Shown piece after piece: positions 1-8,526 of a stretch of DNA of 64,000 nt. A program made the translations under genes and the position numbers. This DNA comes from Geodermatophilus obscurus (GTDB lineage Bacteria; Actinomycetota; Actinomycetes; Mycobacteriales; Geodermatophilaceae), in contig NZ_FRDM01000015.1 in assembly GCF_900143215.1 (NCBI RefSeq), positions 1 through 64,000 on the forward strand, given 5' to 3'. Numbering within the stretch: the stretch's first letter is position 1; every line of letters starts with the position of its first letter. The notes beneath the pieces were generated by a model. It was not told where the DNA came from and made no database searches. It saw only the letters and a program-made list of their open reading frames with translations.

Positions 1-96
1 TCAGGCCCGAGTCCGGCCGGGACATCAGGCCCGAGTCCGGCCGGGACATCAGGCCCGAGTCCGGCCGGGACATCAGGCCCGAGTCCGGCCGGGACG
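1..96. repeat. 24-bp tandem repeat, four copies, continuing off the left edge
   Basis: Four head-to-tail 24-bp units, starting TCAGGCCCGAGT and ending CCGGCCGGGACA; only the last base of the fourth copy differs (G instead of A). The unit is a multiple of three and is open in the frame of the following regulator, where it reads SGPSPAGT per copy. On the minus strand each unit carries an in-frame TGA. The array is cut by the window edge, so the copy number is unknown. Confidence 0.95.
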
Positions 97-1080
97 CGCC
101 CCCACGACGTCGCCGTCCTGGCGCTGCCCGGCTCCATCGCCTTCGAGCTCGGTCTCCCCCACCGGCTGCTGGAGTCCGCGGTCGACGCCGACGGGCACCG
201 GCTCTACCGGGTGCGGGTCGCCACGCTCGACGGCGGGCCGGTCCGCACCTCGGCCGGGTACTCGATCACGCCCGAGCACGACGCCTCGCTGCTGACCTCC
301 GCCGGGACGGTCGTCGTCCCGGGGGTGCACGGCGGGCCGGCGATGACCGACGGCACGCTCCCCGACGGGCTCGCCGACGCGCTGCGCACCGCCGCCGGGC
401 ACGCGCGGCTGGTGTCCATCTGCACCGGCGCCTTCGTGCTCGCCGCCGCCGGCCTGCTCGAGGGGCGCCCGGCCACCACGCACTGGATGCACGCCGAGAC
501 GTTGCAGCGGCTGTTCCCGGCCGTCCGGGTCGACCCCGGCGTGCTCTTCGTCGACGACGGCGACGTGCTGACCTCCGCCGGCAACGCCGCCGGCATCGAC
601 CTGCTGCTGCACCTCATCCGCCGCGACCACGGCGGCGAGGTGGCCAACCGGGTGGCGCGGCGCAACGTCGTCGCCCCGTGGCGGGAGGGCGGCCAGGCCC
701 AGTTCGTCGAGCGGCCGCTGCCCGAGGTCGGGGACGTCGGGACGGCGGCGACCCGCGCCTGGGCCGTCGAGCGGCTGGCCGAGCCGCTGACGCTGGCCGA
801 CCTCGCCGCGCACGCGCGGATGAGCGTGCGGACCTTCACCCGCCGCTTCCGCGACGAGACCGGCCTGTCGCCGCTGCGCTGGCTGGCCGGGCAGCGGCTG
901 GCGCTCGCCCGGCAGCTGCTGGAGTCCACCGACGCGCCGATCGACCGGGTCGCCGACGAGGCCGGCTTCGGCACGCCGGCGTCCCTGCGCCAGCACCTGC
1001 GGGCCACCATCGGGGTGGCGCCGGGCACCTACCGGCGCAGCTACCGCGGCCGCGGTGTGACCGGCGCCTCCCCCGTCTGA
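1..1080 (+). CDS. GlxA-family transcriptional regulator (DJ-1/PfpI + AraC HTH), 5' end outside the window
   Basis: The protein has an N-terminal DJ-1/PfpI-like domain (from HDVAVLALPGS at about position 103) and a C-terminal AraC double HTH (MSVRTFTRRFRDETGLSP and the VADEAGFGTPASLRQHLR helix). Such proteins are DNA-binding regulators whose PfpI-like half usually has no enzyme role. The frame is open to the left edge through the tandem repeat. No ATG, GTG or TTG occurs in frame before GTG 211, which would remove the first strands of the domain, so the true start is probably upstream of the window. The target genes are not evident. Confidence 0.85.
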   Translation, partial: SGPSPAGTSGPSPAGTSGPSPAGTSGPSPAGTRPHDVAVLALPGSIAFELGLPHRLLESAVDADGHRLYRVRVATLDGGPVRTSAGYSITPEHDASLLTSAGTVVVPGVHGGPAMTDGTLPDGLADALRTAAGHARLVSICTGAFVLAAAGLLEGRPATTHWMHAETLQRLFPAVRVDPGVLFVDDGDVLTSAGNAAGIDLLLHLIRRDHGGEVANRVARRNVVAPWREGGQAQFVERPLPEVGDVGTAATRAWAVERLAEPLTLADLAAHARMSVRTFTRRFRDETGLSPLRWLAGQRLALARQLLESTDAPIDRVADEAGFGTPASLRQHLRATIGVAPGTYRRSYRGRGVTGASPV

Positions 1081-1226
1081 CGGCACAGGCCGGCGCCGCG
1101 TCTGGTTGAGTAGCAGTACCGGCGTTGCCCTGCTGCCCATCCGGGGCGCAGGACCGGACGTCGGGCTGCGGCAGCGCCACCCCGGCGCGCCCGGCTGTCC
1201 GACGTCCCGCCGACGACGCGGTACCC

Positions 1227-1247
1227 GGCCCTGCCCCGTGCAGGGCC
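1227..1247 (+). promoter_or_regulatory. Hairpin in the leader of the helicase gene
   Basis: Perfect 7-bp stem GGCCCTG/CAGGGCC with a 7-nt loop, about 57 nt upstream of the helicase start, in a 223-bp gene-free stretch. Cold-shock helicase mRNAs often have long structured leaders; whether this hairpin regulates anything is inference. Confidence 0.35.
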
Positions 1248-1303
1248 GCGAGTGCGCTCGTGCCGGGTCGCCCGACGGCGAACCGAGCACCGAGGAACAC
1301 CCC

Positions 1304-2893
1304 ATGACCCCGCACGACCAGTCCACCCCTGCCCCCGCGGGCACCCGCCGCCGCCGCGGCGGCCGCGGCGGGAGCAGCCGCCCCGCGACCGGCCAGCGCA
1401 CCGAGCAGCAGCCGGTCGCCCCCGTCGGCGGCGACGCCATGCCGTCCGCCCGCCCCACCACCCCGGCGACGCTGCCCACCGACACCACCTTCGCCGACCT
1501 CGGCGTGCCCGCCCCGCTGGTCGAGGTGCTCGCGGCCAGCGGCATCACCGCCCCGTTCCCGATCCAGGTGGCCACGCTGCCGGACACCCTCACCGGGCGC
1601 GACGTGCTCGGCCGCGGGCGCACCGGCTCGGGCAAGACGCTGGCCTTCGGCCTGCCGCTGGTCGCCCGGCTGGCCACCTCCGACAGCCGCCGGCAGCCGA
1701 GGCGGCCGCGCGCGCTGGTGCTGGTGCCGACCCGCGAGCTGGCCAACCAGGTCGCGGCCGTCGTCGACCCGCTGGCCCGGGCGCTCGGCATGAAGACGAC
1801 GACGATCTTCGGCGGTGTCGGCCAGAACCCGCAGGTGCAAGCCCTCGCGGGCGGCATCGATGTGCTCATCGCCTGCCCCGGCCGGCTCGAGGACCTCATC
1901 GGCCAGGGCCACTGCGACCTCTCGGCCGTCGAGATCACCGTCCTGGACGAGGCCGACCACATGGCCGACCTCGGCTTCCTGCCCGGCGTCAAGCGGCTGA
2001 TGGACCGCACCCCGGCGACCGGTCAGCGGCTGCTGTTCTCCGCGACCCTGGACAACGGCGTCGACGTGCTGGTCAAGCGCTACCTGCACGCTCCCACGAC
2101 GCACTCGGTCGACCCCGCGGTGGCGCCGGTGGCCACGATGACCCACCACGTGCTCCGGGTGGAGGCCGCCGACAAGCCGGCCGTCGTCCGGGAGCTGGCC
2201 TCGGGGCTGGGCCGCAGCGTGCTGTTCACCCGCACCAAGCACCAGGCCAAGAAGCTCGCCAAGCAGCTCACCGCGGCCGGCGTCCCGGCCGTCGACCTGC
2301 ACGGCAACCTCAGCCAGAACGCGCGCGAGCGCAACCTCGAGGCGTTCAGCAGCGGCGAGATCCGGGTGCTCTGCGCGACCGACATCGCCGCGCGCGGCAT
2401 CCACGTCGACGACGTCGCGCTCGTCGTGCACGTCGACCCGCCGGCCGAGCACAAGGCCTACCTGCACCGTTCGGGCCGCACCGCCCGGGCCGGCGCCGGC
2501 GGCACCGTGGTCACCGTCTCCACCCCCGACCAGGCCGGCGAGGTGCGCACCCTCGCCCGGCAGGCCGGCATCACCCCGACTGTGAGCGCCGTCCGCCCCG
2601 GCGCCGTGGAGATCAGCGCGCTGACCGGTCCGGCCGCCCCCCACGTGGAGCCGGCGCCCGCCCCGGAGCCCCAGCCGCAGGGCCAGGGCGGTGGCCGACG
2701 CCGCCGTCCGGCGGGCGGGTCCGGTCGCTCCGGAGGCCAGCCGGGCGCCGCGTCCGGCGGCGGGACGACGTCGTCCTCCCGCGGCTCGGGCCGCGCATCG
2801 GGTCCGGCGCGCACCCGGGCCGAGCTCGCCGCCCGCGCCGGAACGCACTCGGCGGCGTCGTACAGCGGGCGGTCCCGCCGCGGGGGCCGCTGA
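1304..2893 (+). CDS. DEAD/DEAH-box ATP-dependent RNA helicase
   Basis: 529 aa. In order: basic RG-rich N-terminus (residues 14-25), Q motif around 61-88, Walker A GRTGSGKT at 105-112, PTREL at 142-146, DEAD at 215-218, SAT at 246-248, then a helicase C domain with HRSGRTARAG, and a low-complexity Pro/Gly/Arg tail from about residue 445. This is the RhlE/CsdA type of RNA-unwinding enzyme used in ribosome assembly and RNA decay. ATG 1304 is chosen because GAGG lies just upstream and the long upstream in-frame extension is low complexity. Confidence 0.93.
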   Translation: MTPHDQSTPAPAGTRRRRGGRGGSSRPATGQRTEQQPVAPVGGDAMPSARPTTPATLPTDTTFADLGVPAPLVEVLAASGITAPFPIQVATLPDTLTGRDVLGRGRTGSGKTLAFGLPLVARLATSDSRRQPRRPRALVLVPTRELANQVAAVVDPLARALGMKTTTIFGGVGQNPQVQALAGGIDVLIACPGRLEDLIGQGHCDLSAVEITVLDEADHMADLGFLPGVKRLMDRTPATGQRLLFSATLDNGVDVLVKRYLHAPTTHSVDPAVAPVATMTHHVLRVEAADKPAVVRELASGLGRSVLFTRTKHQAKKLAKQLTAAGVPAVDLHGNLSQNARERNLEAFSSGEIRVLCATDIAARGIHVDDVALVVHVDPPAEHKAYLHRSGRTARAGAGGTVVTVSTPDQAGEVRTLARQAGITPTVSAVRPGAVEISALTGPAAPHVEPAPAPEPQPQGQGGGRRRRPAGGSGRSGGQPGAASGGGTTSSSRGSGRASGPARTRAELAARAGTHSAASYSGRSRRGGR

Positions 2894-2987
2894 CCGGCCG
2901 CCAGGATTGACCCCCGAGGTGGTGGGCACAGCAGTCCTCGCCAGGGCCAGGCCGGGCCCTGACCGTCTGCGACCAGCGAGGAGCACC

Positions 2988-3488
2988 ATGGCACTGCCCA
3001 TCACCCTGTCCGAGATCGCACCCCGCATCTCGGCCGGCGCGTTCATCCTCAACAGTGGCCTGGGCAAGCGCGGCGCCGACGAGGGCACCGCGGCCGGGCT
3101 GCACGGCTTCGCCACCGGCACCTACCCGTTCCTCAAGGACGTCGACCCGGCGACGTTCGTCAAGGCGCTGGCCTACGGCGAGATCGCCGTCGGGACGGTG
3201 CTGCTGACGCCGTTCGTGCCCACCGCGGTGGCCGGCGCGGCGCTGACCGCCTTCTCCGGCGGGCTGCTCGGGCTGTACCTCAACACCCCTGGGATGCGGA
3301 AGCCGGGCAGCCTGGCGCCGACCCAGGAGGGGCTGTCGGTGGCCAAGGACGTGTGGCTGCTCGGCATCGGCATCGGCCTGCTCACCCGCGGGACGATCGA
3401 CCGGGAGCCGCGCCGCGTGCGCAAGGCCGCGAAGACCCTGGCCAAGGCCAACAAGCGGGTCACCAGGGCCGCCGACCGCGCCGCCTGA
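2988..3488 (+). CDS. DoxX-like membrane protein of unknown function
   Basis: 166 aa with three to four hydrophobic segments (around residues 12-24, 58-75, 78-97 and 120-136) and a strongly basic C-terminal tail rich in K, R and A. The layout resembles small DoxX-family integral membrane proteins, but no active site supports a function. The start has a good RBS (GCGAGGAG six nt before ATG). A strong terminator follows at once, so the gene is probably monocistronic. Confidence 0.7.
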   Translation: MALPITLSEIAPRISAGAFILNSGLGKRGADEGTAAGLHGFATGTYPFLKDVDPATFVKALAYGEIAVGTVLLTPFVPTAVAGAALTAFSGGLLGLYLNTPGMRKPGSLAPTQEGLSVAKDVWLLGIGIGLLTRGTIDREPRRVRKAAKTLAKANKRVTRAADRAA

Positions 3489-3492
3489 CGCG

Positions 3493-3523
3493 GCACGGGG
3501 CCGGGAACTCCCCGGCCCCGTGC
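3493..3523. terminator. Strong hairpin terminator between convergent genes
   Basis: Perfect 13-bp stem GCACGGGGCCGGG/CCCGGCCCCGTGC with a 5-nt loop, 5 nt behind the stop of the DoxX-like gene and 3 nt before the stop of the convergent regulator. It lacks a U-tract, as is common in actinobacteria, and could serve both strands. Confidence 0.85.
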
Positions 3524-3525
3524 GG

Positions 3526-4056
3526 TCACCCCGGCAGGAACACCTGGCTGACGATCCGGCGCCGGCGGGCGCCGCCGGGCTGGAGCGCCAGCCGTGCGGT
3601 CAGCACCGCGCGCAGCTCGGTCACCAGTCCGGTGAACTCCTCGTCGTCGAGCCACAGCGCCACCTGGCGGTAGCCGACCCCGTCGGCCGCGGGGTCGAGC
3701 CCCGGGCCGGCCGCGGCGTCGGCGTACCGGTCGAAGTCCGCGAGCAGCGCGGCGACGAAGGTGGCGAAGGCCCGCCGGTGCTCGTCGACCGACATCGCCG
3801 CGGCGTCCGCGGCGCCGACCGACGCCGCCTCGGTCACCAGCCGGTAGCTGCGCTCGGCCGCACCGCGGACCTTCCGCTCCCCCACGACGGCCAGCACGCC
3901 CGCCTCGGCCAGCACCCCGACGTGCCGGTACAGCGTCGCCAGGGGCACGTCGGGCAGCTCGCCGCGCAGGTCGGCCGTGGTGAGCGCACGGTCGCCGAGG
4001 AAGGCCTGCACGATCCGCAGCCGCACCGGGTGGAGGAGCAGGTCCGCCGTCGCCAT
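3526..4056 (-). CDS. Winged-helix transcriptional regulator (ArsR-like)
   Basis: 176 aa. The N-terminal winged helix is clear: LLLHPVRLRIVQAFL, then TTADLRGELPDVPLATLYRHV and the wing VLAVVGERKVRGAAERSYRL. The C-terminal half is helical and probably dimerises or binds a ligand. The divergent promoter region of 54 bp to the next gene holds direct repeats and a TATCGATA palindrome, suggesting control of itself and the neighbour. Effector unknown. Confidence 0.82.
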   Translation of the reverse strand: MATADLLLHPVRLRIVQAFLGDRALTTADLRGELPDVPLATLYRHVGVLAEAGVLAVVGERKVRGAAERSYRLVTEAASVGAADAAAMSVDEHRRAFATFVAALLADFDRYADAAAGPGLDPAADGVGYRQVALWLDDEEFTGLVTELRAVLTARLALQPGGARRRRIVSQVFLPG

Positions 4057-4063
4057 GACGCCA

Positions 4064-4104
4064 CCGTTCTCATAGTTGACATCGTTCTCAGTATCGATAA
4101 CGAT
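4064..4104. promoter_or_regulatory. Divergent promoter/operator of the ArsR-like regulator
   Basis: Holds two CGTTCTCA direct repeats (4065-4072 and 4083-4090, 18 bp apart), an ATCGTT/AACGAT inverted repeat (4081-4086/4099-4104) and the palindrome TATCGATA (4092-4099). A TTGACA -35 (4076-4081) and AACGAT (4099-4104) spaced 17 bp would start transcription at the ATG of the plus-strand gene, giving a leaderless mRNA. It is much more AT-rich than its surroundings. Confidence 0.6.
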
Positions 4105-4110
4105 GATGCC

Positions 4111-4458
4111 ATGGCGACCGTGACCACGACACCGCAGACCCTGCACGTCTCCCTCACCCGGGCTGAGCGCGTCCTCGGCCTGCTCCGCGACCTCAAGGTC
4201 CCGCTGGCCGCCGTGCAGTCGGTCGAGGTCGTCCCCGACGGGCCGGCCGCCGCCCGCGGGCTGCGCGCGCCCGGCCTCGGGCTCCCGGGCCTGCGCCTGA
4301 TCGGCACCTGGCGCCGGCGCGGGGAGAAGGCCCTGGTGTCGGTGCGGCGCGGCCAGCCGGCGGTGCGCGTGCACCTGACCGGGCAGCGCTTCGACACCCT
4401 GCTGCTCGGGGTGGACGACCCGGCCGCGGTCGCCCGTGCCCTCTCCCCGGCGCGCTGA
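4111..4458 (+). CDS. Small conserved-type protein of unknown function
   Basis: 115 aa, no signal peptide or membrane segment. It reads as a beta-rich fold starting TLHVSLTRAERVLGLLRD, with conserved-looking SVEVVPDG and LIGTWRRRGEKALVSVRRG, reminiscent of bacterial PH-like domains; this is a weak impression. It is divergent from the ArsR-like regulator and directly followed by a hydrolase, so the three may form one regulated unit. Confidence 0.6.
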   Translation: MATVTTTPQTLHVSLTRAERVLGLLRDLKVPLAAVQSVEVVPDGPAAARGLRAPGLGLPGLRLIGTWRRRGEKALVSVRRGQPAVRVHLTGQRFDTLLLGVDDPAAVARALSPAR

Positions 4459-4459
4459 G

Positions 4460-5386
4460 GTGCGCGAACTGCCGGTGCAGGTGTCCGGCCACCCCTCGCT
4501 CGCCGGGACCCTCACCCTCCCCGACGCCCCGACGCCGGTGCCCGCGGTGCTGCTGGCCGCCGGGTCCGGTCCGCTCGACCGCGACTCGAACCACCGCCGC
4601 CTGCGCTTCGACGTCACCCGGGCGCTGGCGCAGGCCCTGGCCGAGGGCGGGCTCGCCTCGCTGCGCTACGACAAGCGCGGTGTCGGCGGCAGCCCCGGCG
4701 ACTGGCGGGCCGCCGGCCTGTACGACAACGTCGACGACCTGGCCCGGGCGCGCGACACCCTGGCCGCCCGGCCGGAGGTGGACCCGGACCGGATCGTGCT
4801 GGCCGGGCACAGCGAGGGCGCCGTCCTGGCCGCCGCGCTGGCCGGTCGGGGTGTCCCGGTGGCCGGCGTCGTCCTGCTGGCGATGAGCGCGACCCCGGGC
4901 GCGGAACTGCTCCGCTGGCAGGCGCGGCAGATCGCGCCCATGCTCCCGGCGCCGGTGCGCGGCCTGTTCCGGCTGCTGCGCACCGACCTGGAGGCGAAGG
5001 TCGCGGCCAACCACCGGAAGATCCTCGCGACCACGGCGGACGTCGCACGGATCGGCGGCGCCCGCACCAACGCCCGGTGGCACCGCGAGTTCCTCCGCCA
5101 CGACCCGCGGGCCGACCTCGCCCGGCTGACCGTCCCGGTCCTGGCCGTCACGGGTGACAAGGACCTCCAGGTGCCGGCCGACGACCTCGCCGTCCTCGCC
5201 GCGACCGTGCCCGGACCGGTCGAGGTCCGGCGGGTCCCCGACCTGACGCACACGTTGCGCCGGCAGCCGCGCGTGCCCTCGTTGCGCCACTACCGGGAGG
5301 AGCTGCGCCGTCCGGTCGACCCGGATCTGCGCGCCACCGTGGTCGCCTGGTGCCGGAGCGTGACGGGAGTGCCCGCGTCGTCGTGA
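4460..5386 (+). CDS. Alpha/beta hydrolase (S9/S33-like serine hydrolase)
   Basis: 308 aa. Typical alpha/beta-hydrolase landmarks: LAAGSGPLDRD near the N-terminus (oxyanion region), GHSEG nucleophile elbow in RIVLAGHSEGAVLA, a late DKDLQVPADDL (acid) and THTLRRQP (histidine). The closest functional class is esterase or peptidase with unknown substrate. The GTG at 4460 begins one base after the upstream stop; a GTG at 4436 inside the upstream gene is the alternative. Probably co-transcribed with the upstream gene. Confidence 0.8.
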   Translation: MRELPVQVSGHPSLAGTLTLPDAPTPVPAVLLAAGSGPLDRDSNHRRLRFDVTRALAQALAEGGLASLRYDKRGVGGSPGDWRAAGLYDNVDDLARARDTLAARPEVDPDRIVLAGHSEGAVLAAALAGRGVPVAGVVLLAMSATPGAELLRWQARQIAPMLPAPVRGLFRLLRTDLEAKVAANHRKILATTADVARIGGARTNARWHREFLRHDPRADLARLTVPVLAVTGDKDLQVPADDLAVLAATVPGPVEVRRVPDLTHTLRRQPRVPSLRHYREELRRPVDPDLRATVVAWCRSVTGVPASS

Positions 5387-5490
5387 TCCCGGGGTCGGGG
5401 GGTTCCCCGAGGTGCTTGACCCCTGCAGCATCTGCGGGCACGGGGAGCCGCCGCCGGGGCGGGATCCCGTCGGCTCCCAGGAGGTCCCGC

Positions 5491-5988
5491 GTGCCCCACG
5501 CGACCGGTCCCACCCGCTCCGCCCGCCACGCCGCGCCGCTGGTCCTGGCCCTCGGCATCGGCCTGCTCAGCGGCTGCTCGGGGGACGAGGGCGCCGCGGA
5601 CGCCGCGCCGTCGAGCAGCGCACCGTCGAGCAGCGCGGCCTCGAGCAGCGCGGAGGCGAGCACCTCCGCGTCGTCCGCGCCCGCGTCGAGCGCCCCGGCG
5701 GAGGCCGAGAGCCAGACGGTCGCGGTCACCGAGGGCGAGATGTTCATCGAGCTCTCGGAGGACTCGTTTTCAGCCGGCACGTACACCTTCGAGGTGACCA
5801 ACGACGGCCGCATGCCGCACGACTTCGTCGTCGAGCAGGGCGGCAGCGACGTCGCCGGCACCGAGGTGCTCCAGCCGGGCGAGTCGGCCACGCTCGAGGT
5901 CGAGCTGGCGCCCGGCGACTACGTCTTCTACTGCTCCGTCGGTGCCCACCGGGCCGCCGGCATGGAGGTCACGGTCACCGTCGCCTGA
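5491..5988 (+). CDS. Cupredoxin-domain lipoprotein
   Basis: 165 aa. Signal peptide with lipobox LLSGC (Cys 29), then a Ser/Ala-rich linker (about 40-72), then a plastocyanin/azurin-like domain. The copper ligands are visible: His in MPHDF, then Cys, His and Met in YCSVGAHRAAGM. It should be a type I copper protein tethered outside the membrane, carrying electrons or binding copper. Start GTG is set by AGGAGG six nt upstream. Confidence 0.88.
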   Translation: MPHATGPTRSARHAAPLVLALGIGLLSGCSGDEGAADAAPSSSAPSSSAASSSAEASTSASSAPASSAPAEAESQTVAVTEGEMFIELSEDSFSAGTYTFEVTNDGRMPHDFVVEQGGSDVAGTEVLQPGESATLEVELAPGDYVFYCSVGAHRAAGMEVTVTVA

Positions 5989-6060
5989 GGAAGGACCCCT
6001 GCTCCCCGCCGCGGGAGCACGAGCGGCGGGGAGCGGAGCGGCCCCCTGGAGGGTCCCGCC
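5989..6060. repeat. Truncated copy of the dispersed GAAGGACCCC repeat, with hairpin
   Basis: Starts with GGAAGGACCCC directly behind the cupredoxin stop. It contains a perfect 12-bp stem GCTCCCCGCCGC/GCGGCGGGGAGC (6001-6012/6023-6034, 10-nt loop), strong enough to act as terminator. Followed at once by a fuller copy in the other orientation. Confidence 0.65.
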
Positions 6061-6084
6061 GCGAGCCCGGTGACGTGCTGGAAC

Positions 6085-6197
6085 GGCCCCCTGCAGGGAG
6101 AAGGACCCCGTCCTCCTCACCACTCGCACGCTCGCGGCGAGCCTCGCGACGGGGCCTGGCGCGAGCCTGCGAGTGGCGGGGGCAGGGGGTCCTTCCT
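6085..6197 (-). repeat. Dispersed GC-rich repeat, full-length copy
   Basis: Read on the minus strand it aligns over about 115 bp with the copy at 53831-53947, sharing CCGCCACTCGCAGGCTCGCG, CTCGCCGCGAGCGTGCGAG and GGAGGACGGGGTCCTTCT. The ends are inverted repeats GAAGGACCCC/GGGGTCCTTC. It fills the gap between two convergent stop codons. Confidence 0.8.
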
Positions 6198-7205
6198 TCA
6201 GTTGCCGCTGGCGAAGGCTGCGTCGAAGGCGGCCGCGGGCGGGTCGAAGGCCAGCCGGCGCACGAACGCCAGCGCCTCGGGTGCGCCGACGAGGCGGTCC
6301 ATGCCGGCGTCCTCCCACTCGACCGAGATCGGCCCGTCGTAGCCGATCGTGTTCAGCATCCGGAAGCAGGCCTCCCACGGGACGTCGCCGTGGCCGGTGG
6401 AGACGAAGTCCCAGCCGCGCCGCGGGTCGGCCCAGGGCAGGTGCGACCCCATCCGGCCGTTGCGGCCGTTGCCCACCTGCTTCTTCGCGTCCTTGCAGTC
6501 GACGTGGTAGATCCGGTCCTTGAAGTCCCAGATGAACGACACCGGGTCGAGGTCCTGCCAGACGAAGTGGCTCGGGTCCCAGTTCAGCCCGAACGCCGCC
6601 CGGTGCCCGATCGCCTCCAGCGTGCGCACCGTCGTCCAGTAGTCGTAGGCGATCTCCGACGGGTGCACCTCGTGCGCGAAGCGGACCCCCACCTCGTCGA
6701 AGACGTCGAGGATCGGGTTCCACCGGTCGGCGAAGTCGCGGTAGCCGTCCTCGACCATCGAGTCGGGCACCGGCGGGAACATGGCCACGGTCTTCCAGAT
6801 CTTCGACCCGGTGAACCCGACGACGACGTCCACGCCGAGCCTGCGCGCCGCCCGTGCGGTCAGCTTCATCTCCTCGGCCGCCCGCTGCCGCACGCCCTCG
6901 GGCTCGCCGTCGCCCCACACCCGGGCGTTGACCATGCCCTTGTGCCGCTCGTCGATCGGGTCGTCGCAGACGGCCTGGCCGTGCAGGTGGTTGGAGATGG
7001 CCCACACCTCCAGGCCGTACTTGTCCAGCAGCGCGAGGCGCTCCTGCACGTAGGAGTCGTCGTTCGCGGCGCGCTCGACGTCGAGGTGGTCGCCCCAGCA
7101 GGCGATCTCCAGGCCGTCGTAGCCCCACTCGGAGGCGAGCCTGGCCACCTCCTCGAACGGCAGGTCGGCCCACTGGCCGGTGAACAGGGTGACAGGGCGG
7201 GGCAT
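6198..7205 (-). CDS. Sugar phosphate isomerase/epimerase-like TIM barrel
   Basis: 335 aa, full-length xylose-isomerase-like TIM barrel. It starts [20 protein letters not shown] and shows the divalent-metal ligands of the family in AHEVHPSEI (Glu), LNWDPSHF (Asp, His), YHVDCKDA and SVEWED (Glu). The family isomerises, epimerises or cleaves keto-sugars and inositols. It is the last gene of the sugar locus, behind the Gfo/Idh dehydrogenase, which suggests it acts on that enzyme's oxidised product. Substrate unknown. Confidence 0.85.
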   Translation of the reverse strand: MPRPVTLFTGQWADLPFEEVARLASEWGYDGLEIACWGDHLDVERAANDDSYVQERLALLDKYGLEVWAISNHLHGQAVCDDPIDERHKGMVNARVWGDGEPEGVRQRAAEEMKLTARAARRLGVDVVVGFTGSKIWKTVAMFPPVPDSMVEDGYRDFADRWNPILDVFDEVGVRFAHEVHPSEIAYDYWTTVRTLEAIGHRAAFGLNWDPSHFVWQDLDPVSFIWDFKDRIYHVDCKDAKKQVGNGRNGRMGSHLPWADPRRGWDFVSTGHGDVPWEACFRMLNTIGYDGPISVEWEDAGMDRLVGAPEALAFVRRLAFDPPAAAFDAAFASGN

Positions 7206-7238
7206 CGCAGGGTGTCCTTTCGTCCGATGAGCAGTGAT

Positions 7239-7296
7239 GGCCTCGTCCCGGGCACCGCCCCGAGCCTGCGGGGGGTGGGGAGGACGAGGTCCTTTC
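7239..7296. repeat. Partial copy of the dispersed GC-rich repeat
   Basis: Shares GGCCTCGTCCCGGGCACCG and GGGGAGGACGAGGTCCTT with the copies at 32650 and 61958. It lies between two co-directional genes, ending at the stop codon of the upstream dehydrogenase gene. Confidence 0.6.
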
Positions 7297-8460
7297 TCAG
7301 ATCTCGGTCCACACGGACCGGGCGGCGGCGCTGCGCTCGACGGCGTCGAGCACCCGCTGCACCTGCAGCCCGTCGGCGAAGGACGGCGTGGGGTCCTCGC
7401 CCTTGGCGATGGCGGTGACCAGGTCGACGACCTGGTGGGTGAAGCCGTGCTCGTAGCCCAGGCCGTGCCCGGCCGGCCACCAGGCGCCGACGTAGGGGTG
7501 GTCGGGCTCGGTGACGAGGACGCGCCGGAAGCCCGCGGTAGCGGCCGGCTCGTCGCCGTCGAAGAACTGCAGGACGTTCATGTCCTCGAAGTCGAAGGCC
7601 AGGCTGCCGCGGGAGCCGTTGACCTCGATCCGGATGGCGTTCTTGCGGCCGAGCGCGAAGCGGGTCGCCTCGAAGCTGGCCAGCGCCCCACCGTCGAAGC
7701 GGCCGAGGAAGACCGCGGCGTCGTCCACCGTGACCGTGCCGGTCCCCTGCCCGGCCACGCCGGAGAGCGACCCCTCGGACGCCGGCAGCGGCCGCTCCTC
7801 GACGAAGGTCTCCAGCAGCGCGCTGACCCCGGTCATCCGCTGACCGGTGATGTGCTGGGTGAGGTCGACGATGTGCGCGCCGATGTCGCCGAGCGCGCCG
7901 GAGCCGGCCCGCTCCTTCTGCAGCCGCCACGACATGGGTGCGGCGGGGTCGGCGATCCAGTCCTGCAGGTACTGGGCTCGCACGTGCCGGATCTCGCCGA
8001 GCCGGCCCTCGGCGACCAGCTGCCGGGCCAGGCCGATGGCCGGGACGCGGCGGTAGGTGAAGCCGACCATCGACCGGACGCCGCGCTCGGCGGCGCGGGC
8101 GGCGGTCTCGGCCATCGCCTCGGCCTCGGCCACCGTGTTGGCCAGCGGCTTCTCGCAGAGCACGTGCTTGCCCGCCTCGAGCGCGGCGATCGCGATCTCG
8201 GCGTGGGTGTCGCCGGGGGTGCAGACGTCCACGAGGTCGACGTCGTCGCGCTCGAGCACGCGGCGCCAGTCGGTCTCGGTCGACGTCCAGCCCAGCCGCC
8301 CGGCGGCGTCGGCGACGCGGACGGCGTCCCGGCCGGCCAGCACGGTGAGCTCGGGACGCAGCGGCAGGTCGAAGAAGTGAGGGGCGGTGCGCCAGGCCTG
8401 GGAGTGCGCGGCGCCCATGAAGGCGTAGCCGATCAGGCCGACGCCGAGGGTCGGGGTCAT
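7297..8460 (-). CDS. Gfo/Idh/MocA-family NAD(P)-dependent sugar dehydrogenase
   Basis: 387 aa. N-terminal Rossmann fold with [19 protein letters not shown] and the family's EKPLANT motif (near residue 102), which carries the catalytic lysine; the C-terminal alpha/beta domain contains [10 protein letters not shown] with the usual His. These enzymes oxidise sugars or inositols, often at C3 or C1. It sits between the ABC transporter genes and the TIM-barrel isomerase in one minus-strand unit, so the imported sugar is the likely substrate. Confidence 0.9.
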   Translation of the reverse strand: MTPTLGVGLIGYAFMGAAHSQAWRTAPHFFDLPLRPELTVLAGRDAVRVADAAGRLGWTSTETDWRRVLERDDVDLVDVCTPGDTHAEIAIAALEAGKHVLCEKPLANTVAEAEAMAETAARAAERGVRSMVGFTYRRVPAIGLARQLVAEGRLGEIRHVRAQYLQDWIADPAAPMSWRLQKERAGSGALGDIGAHIVDLTQHITGQRMTGVSALLETFVEERPLPASEGSLSGVAGQGTGTVTVDDAAVFLGRFDGGALASFEATRFALGRKNAIRIEVNGSRGSLAFDFEDMNVLQFFDGDEPAATAGFRRVLVTEPDHPYVGAWWPAGHGLGYEHGFTHQVVDLVTAIAKGEDPTPSFADGLQVQRVLDAVERSAAARSVWTEI

Positions 8461-8526
8461 GCGGTCTCCTCACGGGAGTCGCCGGGGGACGGCGCGCCGT
8501 CCCCCGGCGACCGGCGTGTCAGCGGG

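Noticed and set aside
1-96. CRISPR array
   Set aside because: The 24-bp units are directly tandem without spacers.
836-3121. Long minus-strand open frames opposite the helicase
   Set aside because: Shadows of a high-GC gene; compositions are Arg/Pro/Ala repeats without motifs, while the plus strand holds all helicase motifs.
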